Source: Eubacteriales bacterium | GTDB lineage: Bacteria > Bacillota > Clostridia > Lachnospirales > Lachnospiraceae | Direction: 5' to 3' | NCBI GenBank assembly: GCA_030527665.1 | Contig: JAUNAK010000024.1 | Coordinates: forward strand, 1 to 36,778 | Length of the DNA stretch: 36,778 nt | In this document: positions 23,641 through 33,399 of the stretch, piece after piece | Numbering within the stretch: position 1 is the first letter of the stretch | Layout: each line of letters starts with the position of its first letter | The notes under the pieces: model-generated | The model's input: the letters and a program-made list of their open reading frames with translations, nothing else | Database searches by the model: none | Told to the model about the DNA's origin: nothing | Position numbers and translations under genes: made by a program

Positions 23641-23711
23641 AGCAGATAACGGGAGTCGAACCCGCCTGTCCAGCTTGGGAAGCTGGCATTCTACCGATGA
23701 ACTATATCTGC
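23641..23711 (-). tRNA. tRNA-Gly (anticodon CCC)
   Basis: The minus strand folds with acceptor GCAGATA/TATCTGC, anticodon stem CCAGC/GCTGG with loop TTCCCAA (anticodon CCC, reads GGG), T arm CGGG TTCGACT CCCG and discriminator T. CCA is not encoded. Confidence 0.93.
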
Positions 23712-23721
23712 ATATAAATAT

Positions 23722-23749
23722 AGTATAACGCAGCTGCCGGAGATTGCAA
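23722..23749 (-). promoter_or_regulatory. promoter of the tRNA-Gly gene
   Basis: On the minus strand, TTGCAA (23744-23749), a 16-base spacer and TATACT (23722-23727). It overlaps the hairpin at 23734-23770 that follows the upstream gene. Confidence 0.6.
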
Positions 23750-23770
23750 GTATTCTGTAATCTCCGGCAG
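23734..23770 (-). terminator. hairpin after the cytidylate-kinase-like gene
   Basis: A perfect 12-bp stem CTGCCGGAGATT/AATCTCCGGCAG (23734-23745, 23759-23770) without a T tract. It lies between the TRAP operon's last gene and tRNA-Gly and contains the tRNA's probable -35. Confidence 0.5.
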
Positions 23771-23823
23771 TATTCTGTATTATACGTTGATCGGGGTACG
23801 TCCCCTCCAAACCTGCATCTGCT

Positions 23824-24429
23824 TTACTGGTCCAATATCTCACACAGCAGTTTCAGACAATTCTCCACTCTGATCCGACCTACGTCCAGGCAGATATTAT
23901 AGTTTTTATAATATCCCATATCCTTTTTGGTATAGGTCTTGTAGTAGGTACTTCTATGCTGATCCTTCTTGCTGATGACTTTTCTGAGTTCTGACTCGGA
24001 AAGTCCCTGATTTCCTTCCAGCTGCTTTGCTCTTTCCAGACGAGCCTCGGTATCCGCATACAGGAAAATATCAAAGCTCTCAATGCCTGCTTCCCGCAGT
24101 ACATGATCGGCGCAGCGTCCGACAATAATGCAGGGCTGCTTGGCAAGCTCCAGAATAACCTCTTTTTGTGCCTTATAGATTCCGTCATAAGAACTTGCAT
24201 AAGAGGATGCATTGTTCAGAAGCGCATTCATGAACTTGGAACTGCGGCTCATGGACTCTCCCTCTTTCAGAATATCCTCTTCCGAATATCCGCTGGATTT
24301 TGCAGTTTCTTTAACGAAATCCTTGTCATAGTATGGAATTCCCAGATGCTCGGACAAGCCGGCTGCTATGGTACGTCCATATGCCGCATATTCACGGCTG
24401 ATCGTAATGACCGGTAACTTCTTTTCCAT
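23824..24429 (-). CDS. cytidylate kinase-like family protein
   Basis: 201 residues from the ATG at 24429, chosen because GGAAGGGA lies upstream and the product then begins MEKKLPVITISREYAAYGR, the usual start of this family. A longer form from 24462 would begin in a TAATG overlap with the TRAP permease stop. The protein resembles cytidylate-kinase-like P-loop proteins, with the N-terminal ISREYAAYGRTIA region replacing a classical Walker A, then PYYDKDFV, CIIVGRCADHVL and FDIFLYADTEARLERA. Its substrate is unknown; it is not the housekeeping CMP kinase. It lies last in the TRAP-TAXI operon. Confidence 0.85.
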   Translation of the reverse strand: MEKKLPVITISREYAAYGRTIAAGLSEHLGIPYYDKDFVKETAKSSGYSEEDILKEGESMSRSSKFMNALLNNASSYASSYDGIYKAQKEVILELAKQPCIIVGRCADHVLREAGIESFDIFLYADTEARLERAKQLEGNQGLSESELRKVISKKDQHRSTYYKTYTKKDMGYYKNYNICLDVGRIRVENCLKLLCEILDQ

Positions 24430-24461
24430 TATTTTTATGTTCCCTTCCTGTAGTATCTCCA

Positions 24462-26501
24462 TTATGCAGCACTTACTGTCTGACGTCTACCCAGAATAAA
24501 CTGAATGACCAGGCAGGCTGCTACTATGATCAAACCGATTGCATCGGTTGCAAGTGCCGGATGGATCAGCATCAGTCCACCAACCGCAATGATCACTCGA
24601 ATAAACGGATTCATTACAGCAAAACAATAACCTTCCAGGGCTGCTGCCAATGCAAAAATTCCGATTACGGAAGTGATACAGATCTGTGCAACCTGAAGCG
24701 GTGTCGTATCGATGATCAGCATCGCCGGGTTAAAAGCAAACATATACGGAACGATAAAGGCAGCAATTGCAAGCTTGGATGCATTGAATGCTGTTTTCAT
24801 CGGATTTGACTTCGCAATGGCAGATCCTGCGTACGCAGCAAGGGCAACCGGCGGTGTGATGTCCGCAACAATACCGAAATAGAATACGAAGAAATGCGCT
24901 GCCATGATCGGAACGCCCATACGAATCAGGATCGGTGCGGTTGTAGCTGCCATGATACAGTAGTTGGCTGTTGTCGGAACACCCATACCGAGAACGATAC
25001 AGCAAAGCATGGTCAGAACCAGTGCAATGATCAGCTTGTCACCGGCTACGCCGACAATGGCATTGATCAGTTCATTAGCAAGACCTGTCATGGTAATGGA
25101 ACCGGAGATAATACCGGCTACACCGCAGGCTGCTCCTACCGTAATGGCACTCTTTCCGCCCGCCTCCAGCGCATCAACGATCTTGTGCAGATTGATACGG
25201 TTTTCTTTGTTAAACAGACTTACCGCAATGGTAAGCAGAATGGCCAGTGCGGCTGCTCTCTGCATGGTCATATAGTTTCCGGATACCCAGACTACCAGCA
25301 TGACAAGCGGAATCAGCAGATAGATCTTCCTGATCAGAATACGCATCTTCGGAAGCTGTTCTTTCGGAATACCTGTCAGCTTTAATTTTTTTGCTTCCAG
25401 ATGAACGGAAATAAAAATACCGAGGAAATACAGGATCGCCGGCAGAATGGCACGTCCGATGATGCTGCTGTAGGGAACGCCTACAAAGTCAGCCATCAGG
25501 AATGCAGCTGCACCCATGATCGGAGGCATGATCTGTCCTCCTGTTGAAGATGCTGCCTCAACTGCTGCTGCAAACTCGGATTTGTAACCGGTCTCCTTCA
25601 TCATCGGGATGGTTACCGAACCGGTCGTTACTGTATTTCCTACCGAAGATCCGGATACCATACCGCAGAGTGCGGAGGAAATAACCGCAACTTTCGCCGG
25701 TCCGCCTGCAAAGCGTCCCGCAAGGCAGTTCGCCATATCGATAAAGAAATTGGAGATTCCGGTTCTCTCCAGGAATGCACCGAAAATAATGAATACTACA
25801 ATAAACTTGGAGCCTACATTGACCGGTGTCGAGAAAATACCTTCCTTCGTATAGAACAGGTTACGAATAAAGTAACGGATTCTTCCGAAGAAATCCGGGT
25901 TGGTCAATCCATACGTCAGTGCGTAAATGATAAATACCGCTGCTACAATAATGATCGGAATTCCGACGCAGCGTCTGGTCACTTCGATCAGGGCCGCTAC
26001 CGCCATGACGCCGATCAGAATCTGATACCATTCAAAATGAGTTCCCTGATTGATGATAGTCTGTGCGTTGAATGTATAATAAAAATACGCACCGCCGCCA
26101 AGAACCATAAAGACAATGTCATACCAGGGCATATAATTGACTTTCTGCGTCATTCCTTTTTTCGCCGGATAGATCAGAAATCCCATGACAACGATAAGTC
26201 CCATAAAGGATGTCAGACGAATCTCCTCCAGGAAGGTAGCAAACAAGGTTACATAGATGCACCACAGAGAAAAACAGGTCATGATGATCGTAATGAACAT
26301 CTTTGGCTTTCCTACCCATACGCGGGTGTTGCTCTCTCTGTCATATTTACGCATGACAACTTCGATATCTTCATGAACCGAATGATCCTTCTCATCTACA
26401 AAGGAAGCATACTGGTTTAATCTTTTTTCTTCTTCTCTGTTATGAGCATCTTCCGCTGCATGCAGCTCCTGCTCAAATGATTTACGTTTCTCTTCGCTCA
26501 A
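24462..26501 (-). CDS. TRAP transporter fused permease (DctQM, TAXI type)
   Basis: 679 residues. After a charged cytoplasmic N-terminus (1-65), about four helices correspond to the DctQ part, and the remaining helices to DctM, which carries the substrate path with Na+ or H+ coupling. Family motifs include ERTGISNFFIDMANCLAG, GMVSGSSVGNTVTTGSVTIPMMK, SSTGGQIMPPIMGAAAFLMADF and GMGVPTTANYCIMAATTAPILIRMG. Fused 4TM/12TM permeases go with TAXI binding proteins, and one is encoded 12 bases upstream. The start codon is TTG, preceded by GGGGGAG at close spacing. Carboxylate substrates are usual for the class; the exact one is unknown. Confidence 0.94.
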   Translation of the reverse strand: MSEEKRKSFEQELHAAEDAHNREEEKRLNQYASFVDEKDHSVHEDIEVVMRKYDRESNTRVWVGKPKMFITIIMTCFSLWCIYVTLFATFLEEIRLTSFMGLIVVMGFLIYPAKKGMTQKVNYMPWYDIVFMVLGGGAYFYYTFNAQTIINQGTHFEWYQILIGVMAVAALIEVTRRCVGIPIIIVAAVFIIYALTYGLTNPDFFGRIRYFIRNLFYTKEGIFSTPVNVGSKFIVVFIIFGAFLERTGISNFFIDMANCLAGRFAGGPAKVAVISSALCGMVSGSSVGNTVTTGSVTIPMMKETGYKSEFAAAVEAASSTGGQIMPPIMGAAAFLMADFVGVPYSSIIGRAILPAILYFLGIFISVHLEAKKLKLTGIPKEQLPKMRILIRKIYLLIPLVMLVVWVSGNYMTMQRAAALAILLTIAVSLFNKENRINLHKIVDALEAGGKSAITVGAACGVAGIISGSITMTGLANELINAIVGVAGDKLIIALVLTMLCCIVLGMGVPTTANYCIMAATTAPILIRMGVPIMAAHFFVFYFGIVADITPPVALAAYAGSAIAKSNPMKTAFNASKLAIAAFIVPYMFAFNPAMLIIDTTPLQVAQICITSVIGIFALAAALEGYCFAVMNPFIRVIIAVGGLMLIHPALATDAIGLIIVAACLVIQFILGRRQTVSAA

Positions 26502-26513
26502 TATATCTCCCCC

Positions 26514-27485
26514 TTATTCTTCCGTAGGAACTGTAATTCCATGCTCTTCGTAGTATCTGGCTGCTCCTTTGTGATACGGAACCGTGGAAATACGTGTTGC
26601 TGTCTCCAGACTCAGTTCATTTCCTTTTGCATTTTCCACTGCGATCTCCTCGGTATGATCAAAAATCGCTGCTGTCAGCTTGTATGCGGTTTCCTCATCT
26701 ACATTTGCAGAAATAATAAGTGTTGCCTCTACGGTAATCGTAGAAACCGGTTCCTCCTGGCCCGGATAGGTTCCTGCCGGGATCTCCAGCGGCGAATAAT
26801 ACGGTGAACTCTCAATGATCTTGTCTCTCAGTTCACCGTCAATGTTGATCAGATATACGCCGTTTGTTGTTGCAAGCTCCGTAATGGCAGTTGTCGGTGC
26901 ACCGGCAACGATAAAGGCAGCATCGATCTTTCCGTCTTTTAAGGACTCCTTGGAATCTTCAAAGGACTGATACTGCGGTTTGATATCATTCAGAGACAAG
27001 CCGGCTCCTTCCAGTACATCAAGTGCATTGAAATATACGCCGGAACCTGCCGCTCCGACAGATACGCTTTTACCCTTCAGATCGGCAACCGATTTGATAT
27101 TCGGATTCATGGTAAATAACTGTACAGTCTCTGCATACAGGCATCCCAGCACACGGAAATCATGGGTCGCACCATCATTTTCAAAGGCACGCATTCCGTT
27201 CCATCCGTAGGTCAGTACGTCTGTCTGTGCAAAACCAAGCTGATAATCGCCGTCCTGGATCGACTGAATATTTACCTTCGATCCTCCTGTCGATACAGCA
27301 GTTACTCGAACATCTGCATAATTCTTCATATACTGTGCCAGAATTCCACCGTAGGCATAGTACGTTCCGGCAGTTCCGCCTGTTCCAAACATCATTCTGG
27401 ATGAATTGGAACCACATCCAGAAAGCATGGACACCAGCAGTACAACTGCAAGCAGAACACCGGAAAATCTTTTTGTTCTTCTCAT
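26514..27485 (-). CDS. TAXI-family TRAP transporter solute-binding lipoprotein
   Basis: 323 residues. A lipoprotein signal ends at LSGC (Cys24), and the TAXI start follows (MMFGTGGTAGTYYAYGGILAQYM). Other family traits are TGGSKVNIQSIQDGDYQLGFAQTDV, LKGKSVSVGAAGSGVYFNALDVLEGAGL and the late IPAGTYPGQEEPVSTITVEATLI segment. It binds the substrate outside the membrane and delivers it to the fused permease encoded next. It is first in the operon. A palindrome lies 70-90 bases upstream and may be its operator. Confidence 0.94.
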   Translation of the reverse strand: MRRTKRFSGVLLAVVLLVSMLSGCGSNSSRMMFGTGGTAGTYYAYGGILAQYMKNYADVRVTAVSTGGSKVNIQSIQDGDYQLGFAQTDVLTYGWNGMRAFENDGATHDFRVLGCLYAETVQLFTMNPNIKSVADLKGKSVSVGAAGSGVYFNALDVLEGAGLSLNDIKPQYQSFEDSKESLKDGKIDAAFIVAGAPTTAITELATTNGVYLINIDGELRDKIIESSPYYSPLEIPAGTYPGQEEPVSTITVEATLIISANVDEETAYKLTAAIFDHTEEIAVENAKGNELSLETATRISTVPYHKGAARYYEEHGITVPTEE

Positions 27486-27555
27486 AGCTTTTCCCTCTTT
27501 CTATTTGATAACATTCCTATTTTACTTGATTCTCCGCTTTTTGCATAGAAAAAAG

Positions 27556-27572
27556 TTCTGTGTATCACAGAA
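27556..27572. promoter_or_regulatory. palindromic candidate operator of the TRAP-TAXI operon
   Basis: TTCTGTG TAT CACAGAA is a perfect 7-bp dyad with a 3-base centre, 71-87 bases before the binding-protein start. A third half-like element (TGCAGAATC) lies 10 bases away. A -10-like TAAAAT occurs between it and the gene. A regulator-binding role is inference. Confidence 0.5.
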
Positions 27573-27660
27573 TCGGAAAATTGCAGAATCTAAATGTATA
27601 GTCCTCTCAATTACATAAATATAAAAAAGAATATGCGTTGGCACATTCTCGTTTCCTATT

Positions 27661-27704
27661 AAAACAAAAAGACAGCCGATCGATCCACCCGGAACGCTCG
27701 GCTG
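27661..27704 (-). terminator. terminator after tcdA
   Basis: A stem CAGCCGA/TCGGCTG (27673-27679, 27698-27704) is followed on the minus strand by TCTTTTTGTTTT, just past the tcdA stop. It closes the secG-rnr-smpB-tcdA group. Confidence 0.85.
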
Positions 27705-27724
27705 CTTCAGCTTTACATCTATTT

Positions 27725-28480
27725 TTATCGATTCACAATATCCTTGATCACCTCACCGGCAATGATCAGGCCGGCAACCGAAGGTACAAATGCAGTACTT
27801 CCGGGAATATCTCTGCGGTCGGTGCAATGACGCTCGGTTCCAGGAGGACAGATACAATGGGTCCTGCAGCTGATCGCCATATCCTCATAGGGGCGAATCG
27901 GCTTTTCCTCGGAGTAAACGACCTTCAGTTCTTTTACGCCTCTCTTTTTCAGCTCCCGGCGCATAACTCTTGCGAGCGGATCCATTTTCGTTTTGTAGAT
28001 ATCCGCAACACGGAAGGCAGATGCATCCAGCTTGTTTCCGGCTCCCATGGAACTGATAATCGGAACACCCATCTTCTGGCACTGGAGAACAAGCTCGATC
28101 TTTGCGGTGATGGTATCGATTGCATCCACTACATAATCGTACTGATCAAAGGGGAAGTCCGATGCATTTTCAGGAAGGAAAAAACATTTATGCGTCGTTA
28201 CCTTTGCAGCCGGATTGATCTCATGAATACGTTCTTCCATGACATCGACTTTATATTTTCCGACCGTTTTTCGCGTAGCAATGATCTGGCGGTTGAGATT
28301 GGTCAGACAGACTCTGTCATCGTCGATCAGATCAAAGGACCCGATTCCGCTTCGTACAAGAGCCTCACAGACATATCCGCCGACACCTCCGATTCCGAAG
28401 ACTGCTACACGGCTGTTCTCCAGTCGTTCCATTCCGCTCTTTCCAAGCAGAAGTTCTGTTCTTGAAAACTGATTTAACAT
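27725..28480 (-). CDS. tcdA: tRNA threonylcarbamoyladenosine dehydratase
   Basis: 251 residues, E1/ThiF-like. TcdA uses ATP to dehydrate t6A at position 37 of ANN-decoding tRNAs to the cyclic ct6A form. The N-terminus carries the ATP-binding FGIGGVGGYVCEALVRSG loop and the NLNRQ motif. The Asp region VVDAIDTITAK is the adenylation site, and the family's Cys-rich late motif appears as SCRTHCICPPGTERHCTDRRDIPGS. ThiF-like function is less likely given the context and motifs. It follows smpB by about 33 bases in the same direction. Confidence 0.93.
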   Translation of the reverse strand: MLNQFSRTELLLGKSGMERLENSRVAVFGIGGVGGYVCEALVRSGIGSFDLIDDDRVCLTNLNRQIIATRKTVGKYKVDVMEERIHEINPAAKVTTHKCFFLPENASDFPFDQYDYVVDAIDTITAKIELVLQCQKMGVPIISSMGAGNKLDASAFRVADIYKTKMDPLARVMRRELKKRGVKELKVVYSEEKPIRPYEDMAISCRTHCICPPGTERHCTDRRDIPGSTAFVPSVAGLIIAGEVIKDIVNR

Positions 28481-28513
28481 GTATTTCCTTACCTTTCAGT
28501 ATCTTTTATTTCT

Positions 28514-28984
28514 TTAGTACAGATTGCGGATCTTGAAATCTCTCTCCGCTTCTCTCCGGACATCCTTCTTTGCAATATCCGCACGCTTATCATACAGCTT
28601 CTTGCCTCGTGCAAGCCCAACCTCAACTTTGATCAGTGAGTTCTTGAAATATACCTGCAGCGGAACAAGCGTATATCCTTTCTGAGCAACCTGCGCTTCC
28701 AGTTTACGTATCTCGTTCTTATGCATCAGAAGCTTACGGATACGCATTGGATCCTTATTGAAGATATTTCCTTTCTCATAGGGGCTGATGTGCATACCAT
28801 ATACAAAGATCTCTCCGTTTTTAATATGGATAAAAGATTCCTTGATGGAGCATCTGCCCATACGAACCGATTTAACCTCGGTTCCCACCAGCTCGATCCC
28901 GGCTTCGTATTTCTCATCGATAAAATAATCGTGATATGCTTTTTTATTATTGGCAATCAGACGTGTACCTTTTTCGTGAGCCAT
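28514..28984 (-). CDS. smpB: SsrA-binding protein SmpB
   Basis: 156 residues, the normal length. SmpB binds the tRNA-like part of tmRNA and occupies the decoding centre of stalled ribosomes. Visible conserved elements: [29 protein letters not shown] in parts (N-terminal OB fold), HISPYEKGN, and the basic C-terminal tail with [24 protein letters not shown], which inserts into the mRNA channel. It overlaps the RNase R stop by one base (TAATG) with AAAGGAG before it. Its partner ssrA lies about 5 kb away. Confidence 0.97.
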   Translation of the reverse strand: MAHEKGTRLIANNKKAYHDYFIDEKYEAGIELVGTEVKSVRMGRCSIKESFIHIKNGEIFVYGMHISPYEKGNIFNKDPMRIRKLLMHKNEIRKLEAQVAQKGYTLVPLQVYFKNSLIKVEVGLARGKKLYDKRADIAKKDVRREAERDFKIRNLY

Positions 28985-30930
28985 TATTCTTCTCCTTTGA
29001 CCTCATCTTCCAGCAGCGCAAAGTCTATTATACGTCTTTCTTTGTCTGCACGCACGATTTTTATTCGAACATTCTGTCCGATGGCAAATACTCTGCCTCT
29101 TCGTTTGCCGGCAAGTGTCATCGTATGCTCATCGAACTCATAAAAATCATCATGCAGACTTCCGCAGGGAACAAGACCTTCCATCGTATCCGGACGCTGT
29201 ACATAAAATCCCCAGGCCGTTACACCGGTGATCACACCGTCTGTCTCCTCCCCCAGATGCTCGGAAGCATATTCGGCCATCAGAAGTTTTTTTACCTCCC
29301 GCTCCGTCTCAGCTGCCCGACGCTCCAAAGCCGAAGACTTCCAGGCAACATCATCCAGAATCTTCTCATAGAAGCCTTTCTTTCTGCCTTCCACCCGTCC
29401 GTGGATCGCATTCTTGATGATCCGATGGATCTGCAGATCGGGATAGCGGCGGATCGGCGATGTAAAGTGGCAGTAATATTTGGAAGCCAGTCCGAAATGG
29501 CCGCTGTTTACCGTGGAATACCGGGCCTGCTTCATGGAACGAAGGATCATGGTACCGATCATATTTTCCGCATCGCTCTCTTTTGCCTGTTCCAGCACTT
29601 TCTGCAGTTCCAGTGGCGAGATCTGATGCTCTTTTTTCTCAACAGCAAAGCCCATGGAACGAAGAATGGTCAGGGTATCTTCGATCCGCTCCTCATCCGG
29701 ATGTTCGTGAGTACGATAAACGAATGGAATCTGACGGTCAAAGAAGGTCTTTGCTACCACTTCATTGGCTGTAAGCATGAAATGCTCGATCAGACGAGTG
29801 GATTCAGTAGGCATCTTGGCACACAGCTGTACCGGTCTTCCGTTTTCATCGACCAGGATCTTTGACTCCGGAAATTCAAAATCCAGCATACCGCGGTTAT
29901 GCCGTTTCTGCTCCAGTGTATGTGCCAGTTCCCGCATGGAAAACAGCATGGGAACCACATCGGCATATCTGTCCATCAGTTCAGGATCTTTCTCGTCAAA
30001 CAGTTTCTGTACTTCGTTGTATGTCATTCGATGTGCGGAACAGATCACACTCTCGACGATCTTGCTGCCGCGGATCGTACCGTTCTTATCCATGCGGACG
30101 ATACAGGAAAGTGTCAGCCGGTCCTCCCCTTCATTTAAGGAACAGATACCGTTGGACAGCCGCTCCGGAAGCATGGGAATGACACGCTCCGGCAGATAGA
30201 CGGAGGTTCCCCTCTTCAGAGCTTCCTTATCCAGAGCGCTGCTGGCAGGAACATAAGCAGTAACATCCGCAATGTGAATGCCGAGAATATAGCCGCTGCC
30301 GTCACGTTCCAGGGATACCGCATCATCGAAATCCCGGGAATCCTCACCATCGATGGTAATGGTCGTCAGCCCCCGCAGGTCTGTCCGCCCGGAAAGTTCT
30401 TCCTGACGTATATGCATCGGGATCTTCTCCGCCTGTTTCATCACCTTATCCGGAAATTCCGTCGGGATCTCGGCCGAAAGCAGGATTTCTTCTACGTTGT
30501 TTCCTTCCGGCCTTGTACTCCCGGAAGGCAGGATCTTCTGTCCTTTCCCGCCTTTTTCAGCGGCTCCCCTTCCGAATCTGTCTCTTCCCTTTCTCTGTCC
30601 GAAGGCAGAACGCTCTGTTCTGTCCTGCCGTTCCCTGTTCTCTTTTCTGCCACGTTCTTCGCGAACATTCTCCCTTCGATTCCTGTCTTTTTTTAACCCG
30701 GCAGCAGCCGTTCCGGAGGTCTTTTCATACCGTCCGTTTTCATTGCAGACGATCTGGCCCTCTTCCTTCAGCTGATCCAGGATCTTGTACAGATCCTTTT
30801 TCTTCGGCTTGGGAATGTTCAGAAGCACAGCGATCTCGGAGGCCCGCATCGGAACATAGTTCTTATTGCGGATCACATCCAGGATCAGCTTCTTTCTTCT
30901 CTTGTCTGCTGCATTATCATTTTTTATCAT
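28984..30930 (-). CDS. rnr: ribonuclease R lacking the cold-shock domains
   Basis: 648 residues from the ATG at 30930, which follows AGGAG; a GTG nine bases upstream overlaps that site and is not the likely start. Layout: an N-terminal winged helix (about 12-69, [26 protein letters not shown]); an Arg/Lys/Glu/Gly-rich linker (about 70-142, e.g. [18 protein letters not shown]); the RNB exonuclease domain with Asp194, Asp200, Asp202 and Asp203 in [14 protein letters not shown]; and a C-terminal S1 domain (about 560-635). The two cold-shock/OB domains that normally sit between the helix and RNB are absent. The enzyme degrades structured RNA 3' to 5' and works with tmRNA-SmpB. It lies between secG and smpB. 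Confidence 0.93.
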   Translation of the reverse strand: MIKNDNAADKRRKKLILDVIRNKNYVPMRASEIAVLLNIPKPKKKDLYKILDQLKEEGQIVCNENGRYEKTSGTAAAGLKKDRNRRENVREERGRKENRERQDRTERSAFGQRKGRDRFGRGAAEKGGKGQKILPSGSTRPEGNNVEEILLSAEIPTEFPDKVMKQAEKIPMHIRQEELSGRTDLRGLTTITIDGEDSRDFDDAVSLERDGSGYILGIHIADVTAYVPASSALDKEALKRGTSVYLPERVIPMLPERLSNGICSLNEGEDRLTLSCIVRMDKNGTIRGSKIVESVICSAHRMTYNEVQKLFDEKDPELMDRYADVVPMLFSMRELAHTLEQKRHNRGMLDFEFPESKILVDENGRPVQLCAKMPTESTRLIEHFMLTANEVVAKTFFDRQIPFVYRTHEHPDEERIEDTLTILRSMGFAVEKKEHQISPLELQKVLEQAKESDAENMIGTMILRSMKQARYSTVNSGHFGLASKYYCHFTSPIRRYPDLQIHRIIKNAIHGRVEGRKKGFYEKILDDVAWKSSALERRAAETEREVKKLLMAEYASEHLGEETDGVITGVTAWGFYVQRPDTMEGLVPCGSLHDDFYEFDEHTMTLAGKRRGRVFAIGQNVRIKIVRADKERRIIDFALLEDEVKGEE

Positions 30931-30991
30931 AAAGATCACTCCTAATTAATTGCTCACCACTTGCAGAAACGGGAGTCTTCTCGCCTAAGAT

Positions 30992-31021
30992 AAAAAGAGC
31001 TGCCGCTACTGCGACAGCTCT
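30992..31021 (-). terminator. terminator between secG and rnr
   Basis: An 11-bp stem AGAGCTGTCGC/GCGGCAGCTCT (one G-T pair; 30996-31006 with 31011-31021) is followed on the minus strand by TTTTT. It may let rnr be expressed at a lower level than secG. Confidence 0.85.
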
Positions 31022-31027
31022 GTAATA

Positions 31028-31270
31028 TCAAAACTTAACATTCAGTACAACTGCAAGAACAACGAAAATAACTGCAAGTGCACATGTAATGCGTTTCAGT
31101 TTTCCCTCACGGGAACGGCCTTTATTCTTGCTCCAGTAAGTATCGGTGTTGCTTACGCCGGCAAGTGCTCCAAGACCTCTGTCTTTGCCTTCCTGCATAA
31201 GTACAACTACAACAAGCGCTACACAATCTATTGCAAAAATAATGGAAAGTACTGTACGAAGTATATCCAA
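31028..31270 (-). CDS. secG: preprotein translocase subunit SecG
   Basis: 80 residues with two hydrophobic segments (about 5-24 and 60-78) and the SecG loop VLMQEGKDRGLGALAGVSNTDTYW between them. SecG joins SecYE and promotes SecA-driven export. The start codon is TTG, preceded by AGGAGG 9 bases upstream. It leads into rnr-smpB, the usual Firmicutes order, but a terminator follows it directly. Confidence 0.96.
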   Translation of the reverse strand: MDILRTVLSIIFAIDCVALVVVVLMQEGKDRGLGALAGVSNTDTYWSKNKGRSREGKLKRITCALAVIFVVLAVVLNVKF

Positions 31271-31373
31271 CTTACCTAACCTCCTGTTAATACAAAACTC
31301 GCAAATAGTATATTATCACAGCCAAAACAGAATGGCAATGCCTATTTTACAGTTTTTCCAGTATACATCTGTT

Positions 31374-31814
31374 TTACAGATTTTCCAGTATCACGGTAAA
31401 CGGACCGTCATTTACAAGGGAAACTTTCATATCCGCACCGAAGCTTCCGGTCTGAACTACCGGAACCGATTCTTTTGCCTTCTCGATCATATACTCGTAA
31501 AGCGCCTCTGCTTCTCCGGGATCACCGGCTTCGATGAAGCTGGGACGATTCCCTTTTTTGCAGTTTGCATAAAGCGTAAACTGAGATACCAGCAGCAGTT
31601 CTCCGTTTACGTCCTTCAGGGAAAGGTTGGTCTTGCCGTTTTCATCCTCAAAGATACGAAGTCCCAGCATCTTTTTCAGATACTTATCGGCCGTTTCTCT
31701 GGTATCCCCCTGACCGACGCCGATCAATACGAGAAATCCTCTGTCGATCTCTCCAATACAGTTTCCGTCCACTTTGACATCCGCGGATAATACCCGCTGA
31801 ATTACCAGTTTCAT
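31374..31814 (-). CDS. dtd: D-aminoacyl-tRNA deacylase
   Basis: 146 residues, the full length of DTD. It hydrolyses D-aminoacyl-tRNA (and glycine mischarged on tRNA-Ala) in the cytosol. The family signatures are SQFTLYA (77-83) and NDGPFT (135-140), standing for the NxGPxT motif, plus [14 protein letters not shown] near residue 52. It lies 39 bases after the ABC ATPase gene in the same direction. It may share a transcript with it, or may belong to the housekeeping secG group. Confidence 0.95.
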   Translation of the reverse strand: MKLVIQRVLSADVKVDGNCIGEIDRGFLVLIGVGQGDTRETADKYLKKMLGLRIFEDENGKTNLSLKDVNGELLLVSQFTLYANCKKGNRPSFIEAGDPGEAEALYEYMIEKAKESVPVVQTGSFGADMKVSLVNDGPFTVILENL

Positions 31815-31853
31815 TCTATGCTCCCATCTACTGTCAATCCCTGACTGCCGTGC

Positions 31854-32609
31854 TTAAATAAGAACCTTTGACAGGAATTCCTGCAGTCTGGCATTCTTCG
31901 GATGATTGAATACCTCTTCCGGTGTTCCCTGCTCTTTGATCTCTCCGTCTGCAATGAACAGAACACGGTCGGCAACCTCTTTTGCAAATCCCATCTCGTG
32001 GGTTACAACAGCCATTGTCATACCTTCATCAGCAAGCTCCTTCATAACCTGAAGAACCTCACCTACCATCTCCGGATCCAGTGCGGAGGTCGGCTCGTCA
32101 AACAGCATGACCTTCGGCTTCATAGCAAGAGCACGAACAATGGCAATTCGCTGTTTCTGTCCGCCGGAAAGAGAGGACGGATATGCCTCTGCTTTATCGA
32201 AAAGATCTACACGCTTCAGAAGATCATCGGCCAGCTTGTCCGCCTCTGCCTGTGACATCAGCCCTGTCTTCACCGGTGCCAGTGTAATATTCTTTCGAAC
32301 TGTCATATTGGGAAACAGATTGAAATGCTGGAATACCATTCCCATCTGCTCACGAATCTTATTGATATCCACCTTGTCACCGGTGATCTCCTGTCCGTCA
32401 AAAACAATGGAACCGGAGGTCGGTGTCTCCAACAGGTTCATACAGCGAAGATAGGTGGATTTTCCGGAACCGGAGGGACCGATAATAACCAGCTTCTCAC
32501 CTTCAGCAACATAATCGGAGATATTATTCAGAACCACATGATCCCCGAACTGCTTTGTCAGATTATCGATACGAATCAATGCGTTTTCTTTCTTATTATT
32601 TGCGGTCAC
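31854..32609 (-). CDS. polar amino acid ABC transporter ATPase
   Basis: 251 residues, GlnQ/HisP-type. Walker [11 protein letters not shown]-loop [12 protein letters not shown], signature LSGGQKQR, Walker [13 protein letters not shown] and the H-loop THEMGFA are all intact. It hydrolyses ATP to drive uptake of a polar amino acid. The start is a GTG at 32609 with GGAGACTGAG upstream, 14 bases inside the permease gene, so the two are translationally coupled. The substrate is unknown. Confidence 0.95.
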   Translation of the reverse strand: MTANNKKENALIRIDNLTKQFGDHVVLNNISDYVAEGEKLVIIGPSGSGKSTYLRCMNLLETPTSGSIVFDGQEITGDKVDINKIREQMGMVFQHFNLFPNMTVRKNITLAPVKTGLMSQAEADKLADDLLKRVDLFDKAEAYPSSLSGGQKQRIAIVRALAMKPKVMLFDEPTSALDPEMVGEVLQVMKELADEGMTMAVVTHEMGFAKEVADRVLFIADGEIKEQGTPEEVFNHPKNARLQEFLSKVLI

Positions 32610-33315
32610 TTCTTCTCAGTCTCCTTTCCAGAATGCCCAGAAGGCTTGTAAGGATCATTACGATGATCAGATACATAGCTGCAATACCGAAGAACGGCAT
32701 GAATGCCTGGTACGTCTTACCCTGAATCTGAATGGCGGTCTTTGTCAGATCTACCAGTCCGATCACGGTCACCAGAGAAGTATCCTTGAACAGAGTGATC
32801 AGCTCATTGCCAAGTGCAGGAAGTATATTCTTGATTGCCTGCGGAATAATAACAGATTTCATAACCGTACCGTATCCAAGTCCGAGAGAACGTCCCGCCT
32901 CCATCTGTCCCGGATCGATCGACATAATACCGCTTCGAATGATCTCGGCAACATAGGCACCGGAGTTGATACCCAGGGATAAAATAGCAATTCCGATCAG
33001 ATTTCTACTGGCTTTAAAGAAAACAAATCCCATGATCAGAAGCTGAACCATCATCGGAGTACCACGGATCACAGTTACATAAACTTTGCAGATTCCGTTC
33101 AGAATCTTCAGCAGAACACCTCTTTTATTCTTCGGAGTCTGATCACTCTTTGTTCGGATAACCGCAATCAGTATTCCGAGGATAATACCGATAGCCAGTG
33201 CCCCAAGAGTAACCAGACAGGACACTCCGAGTCCCTTCAGGTACTTCATCCAACGATCAGCTTCTATAAAGCTCTGATAAAACTGATTATACAGATCATC
33301 AAAAAAAGCAGCCAT
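32596..33315 (-). CDS. polar amino acid ABC transporter permease
   Basis: 239 residues, HisM/GlnP-type, with about five helices. The EAA loop region appears as [22 protein letters not shown] ... [18 protein letters not shown], and the family's [11 protein letters not shown] motif is present. It forms the pore as a homodimer or with another copy. The ATG follows GGAGATAAGA. It lies between the binding-protein and ATPase genes. Confidence 0.95.
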   Translation of the reverse strand: MAAFFDDLYNQFYQSFIEADRWMKYLKGLGVSCLVTLGALAIGIILGILIAVIRTKSDQTPKNKRGVLLKILNGICKVYVTVIRGTPMMVQLLIMGFVFFKASRNLIGIAILSLGINSGAYVAEIIRSGIMSIDPGQMEAGRSLGLGYGTVMKSVIIPQAIKNILPALGNELITLFKDTSLVTVIGLVDLTKTAIQIQGKTYQAFMPFFGIAAMYLIIVMILTSLLGILERRLRRSDRK

Positions 33316-33399
33316 TCTTATCTCCTCTCAATTTTTGCCATAATGTATAAAAAGGGTGACATTACTGCCACCCTGTTATGAACCTGCGTACAGGTCAGA

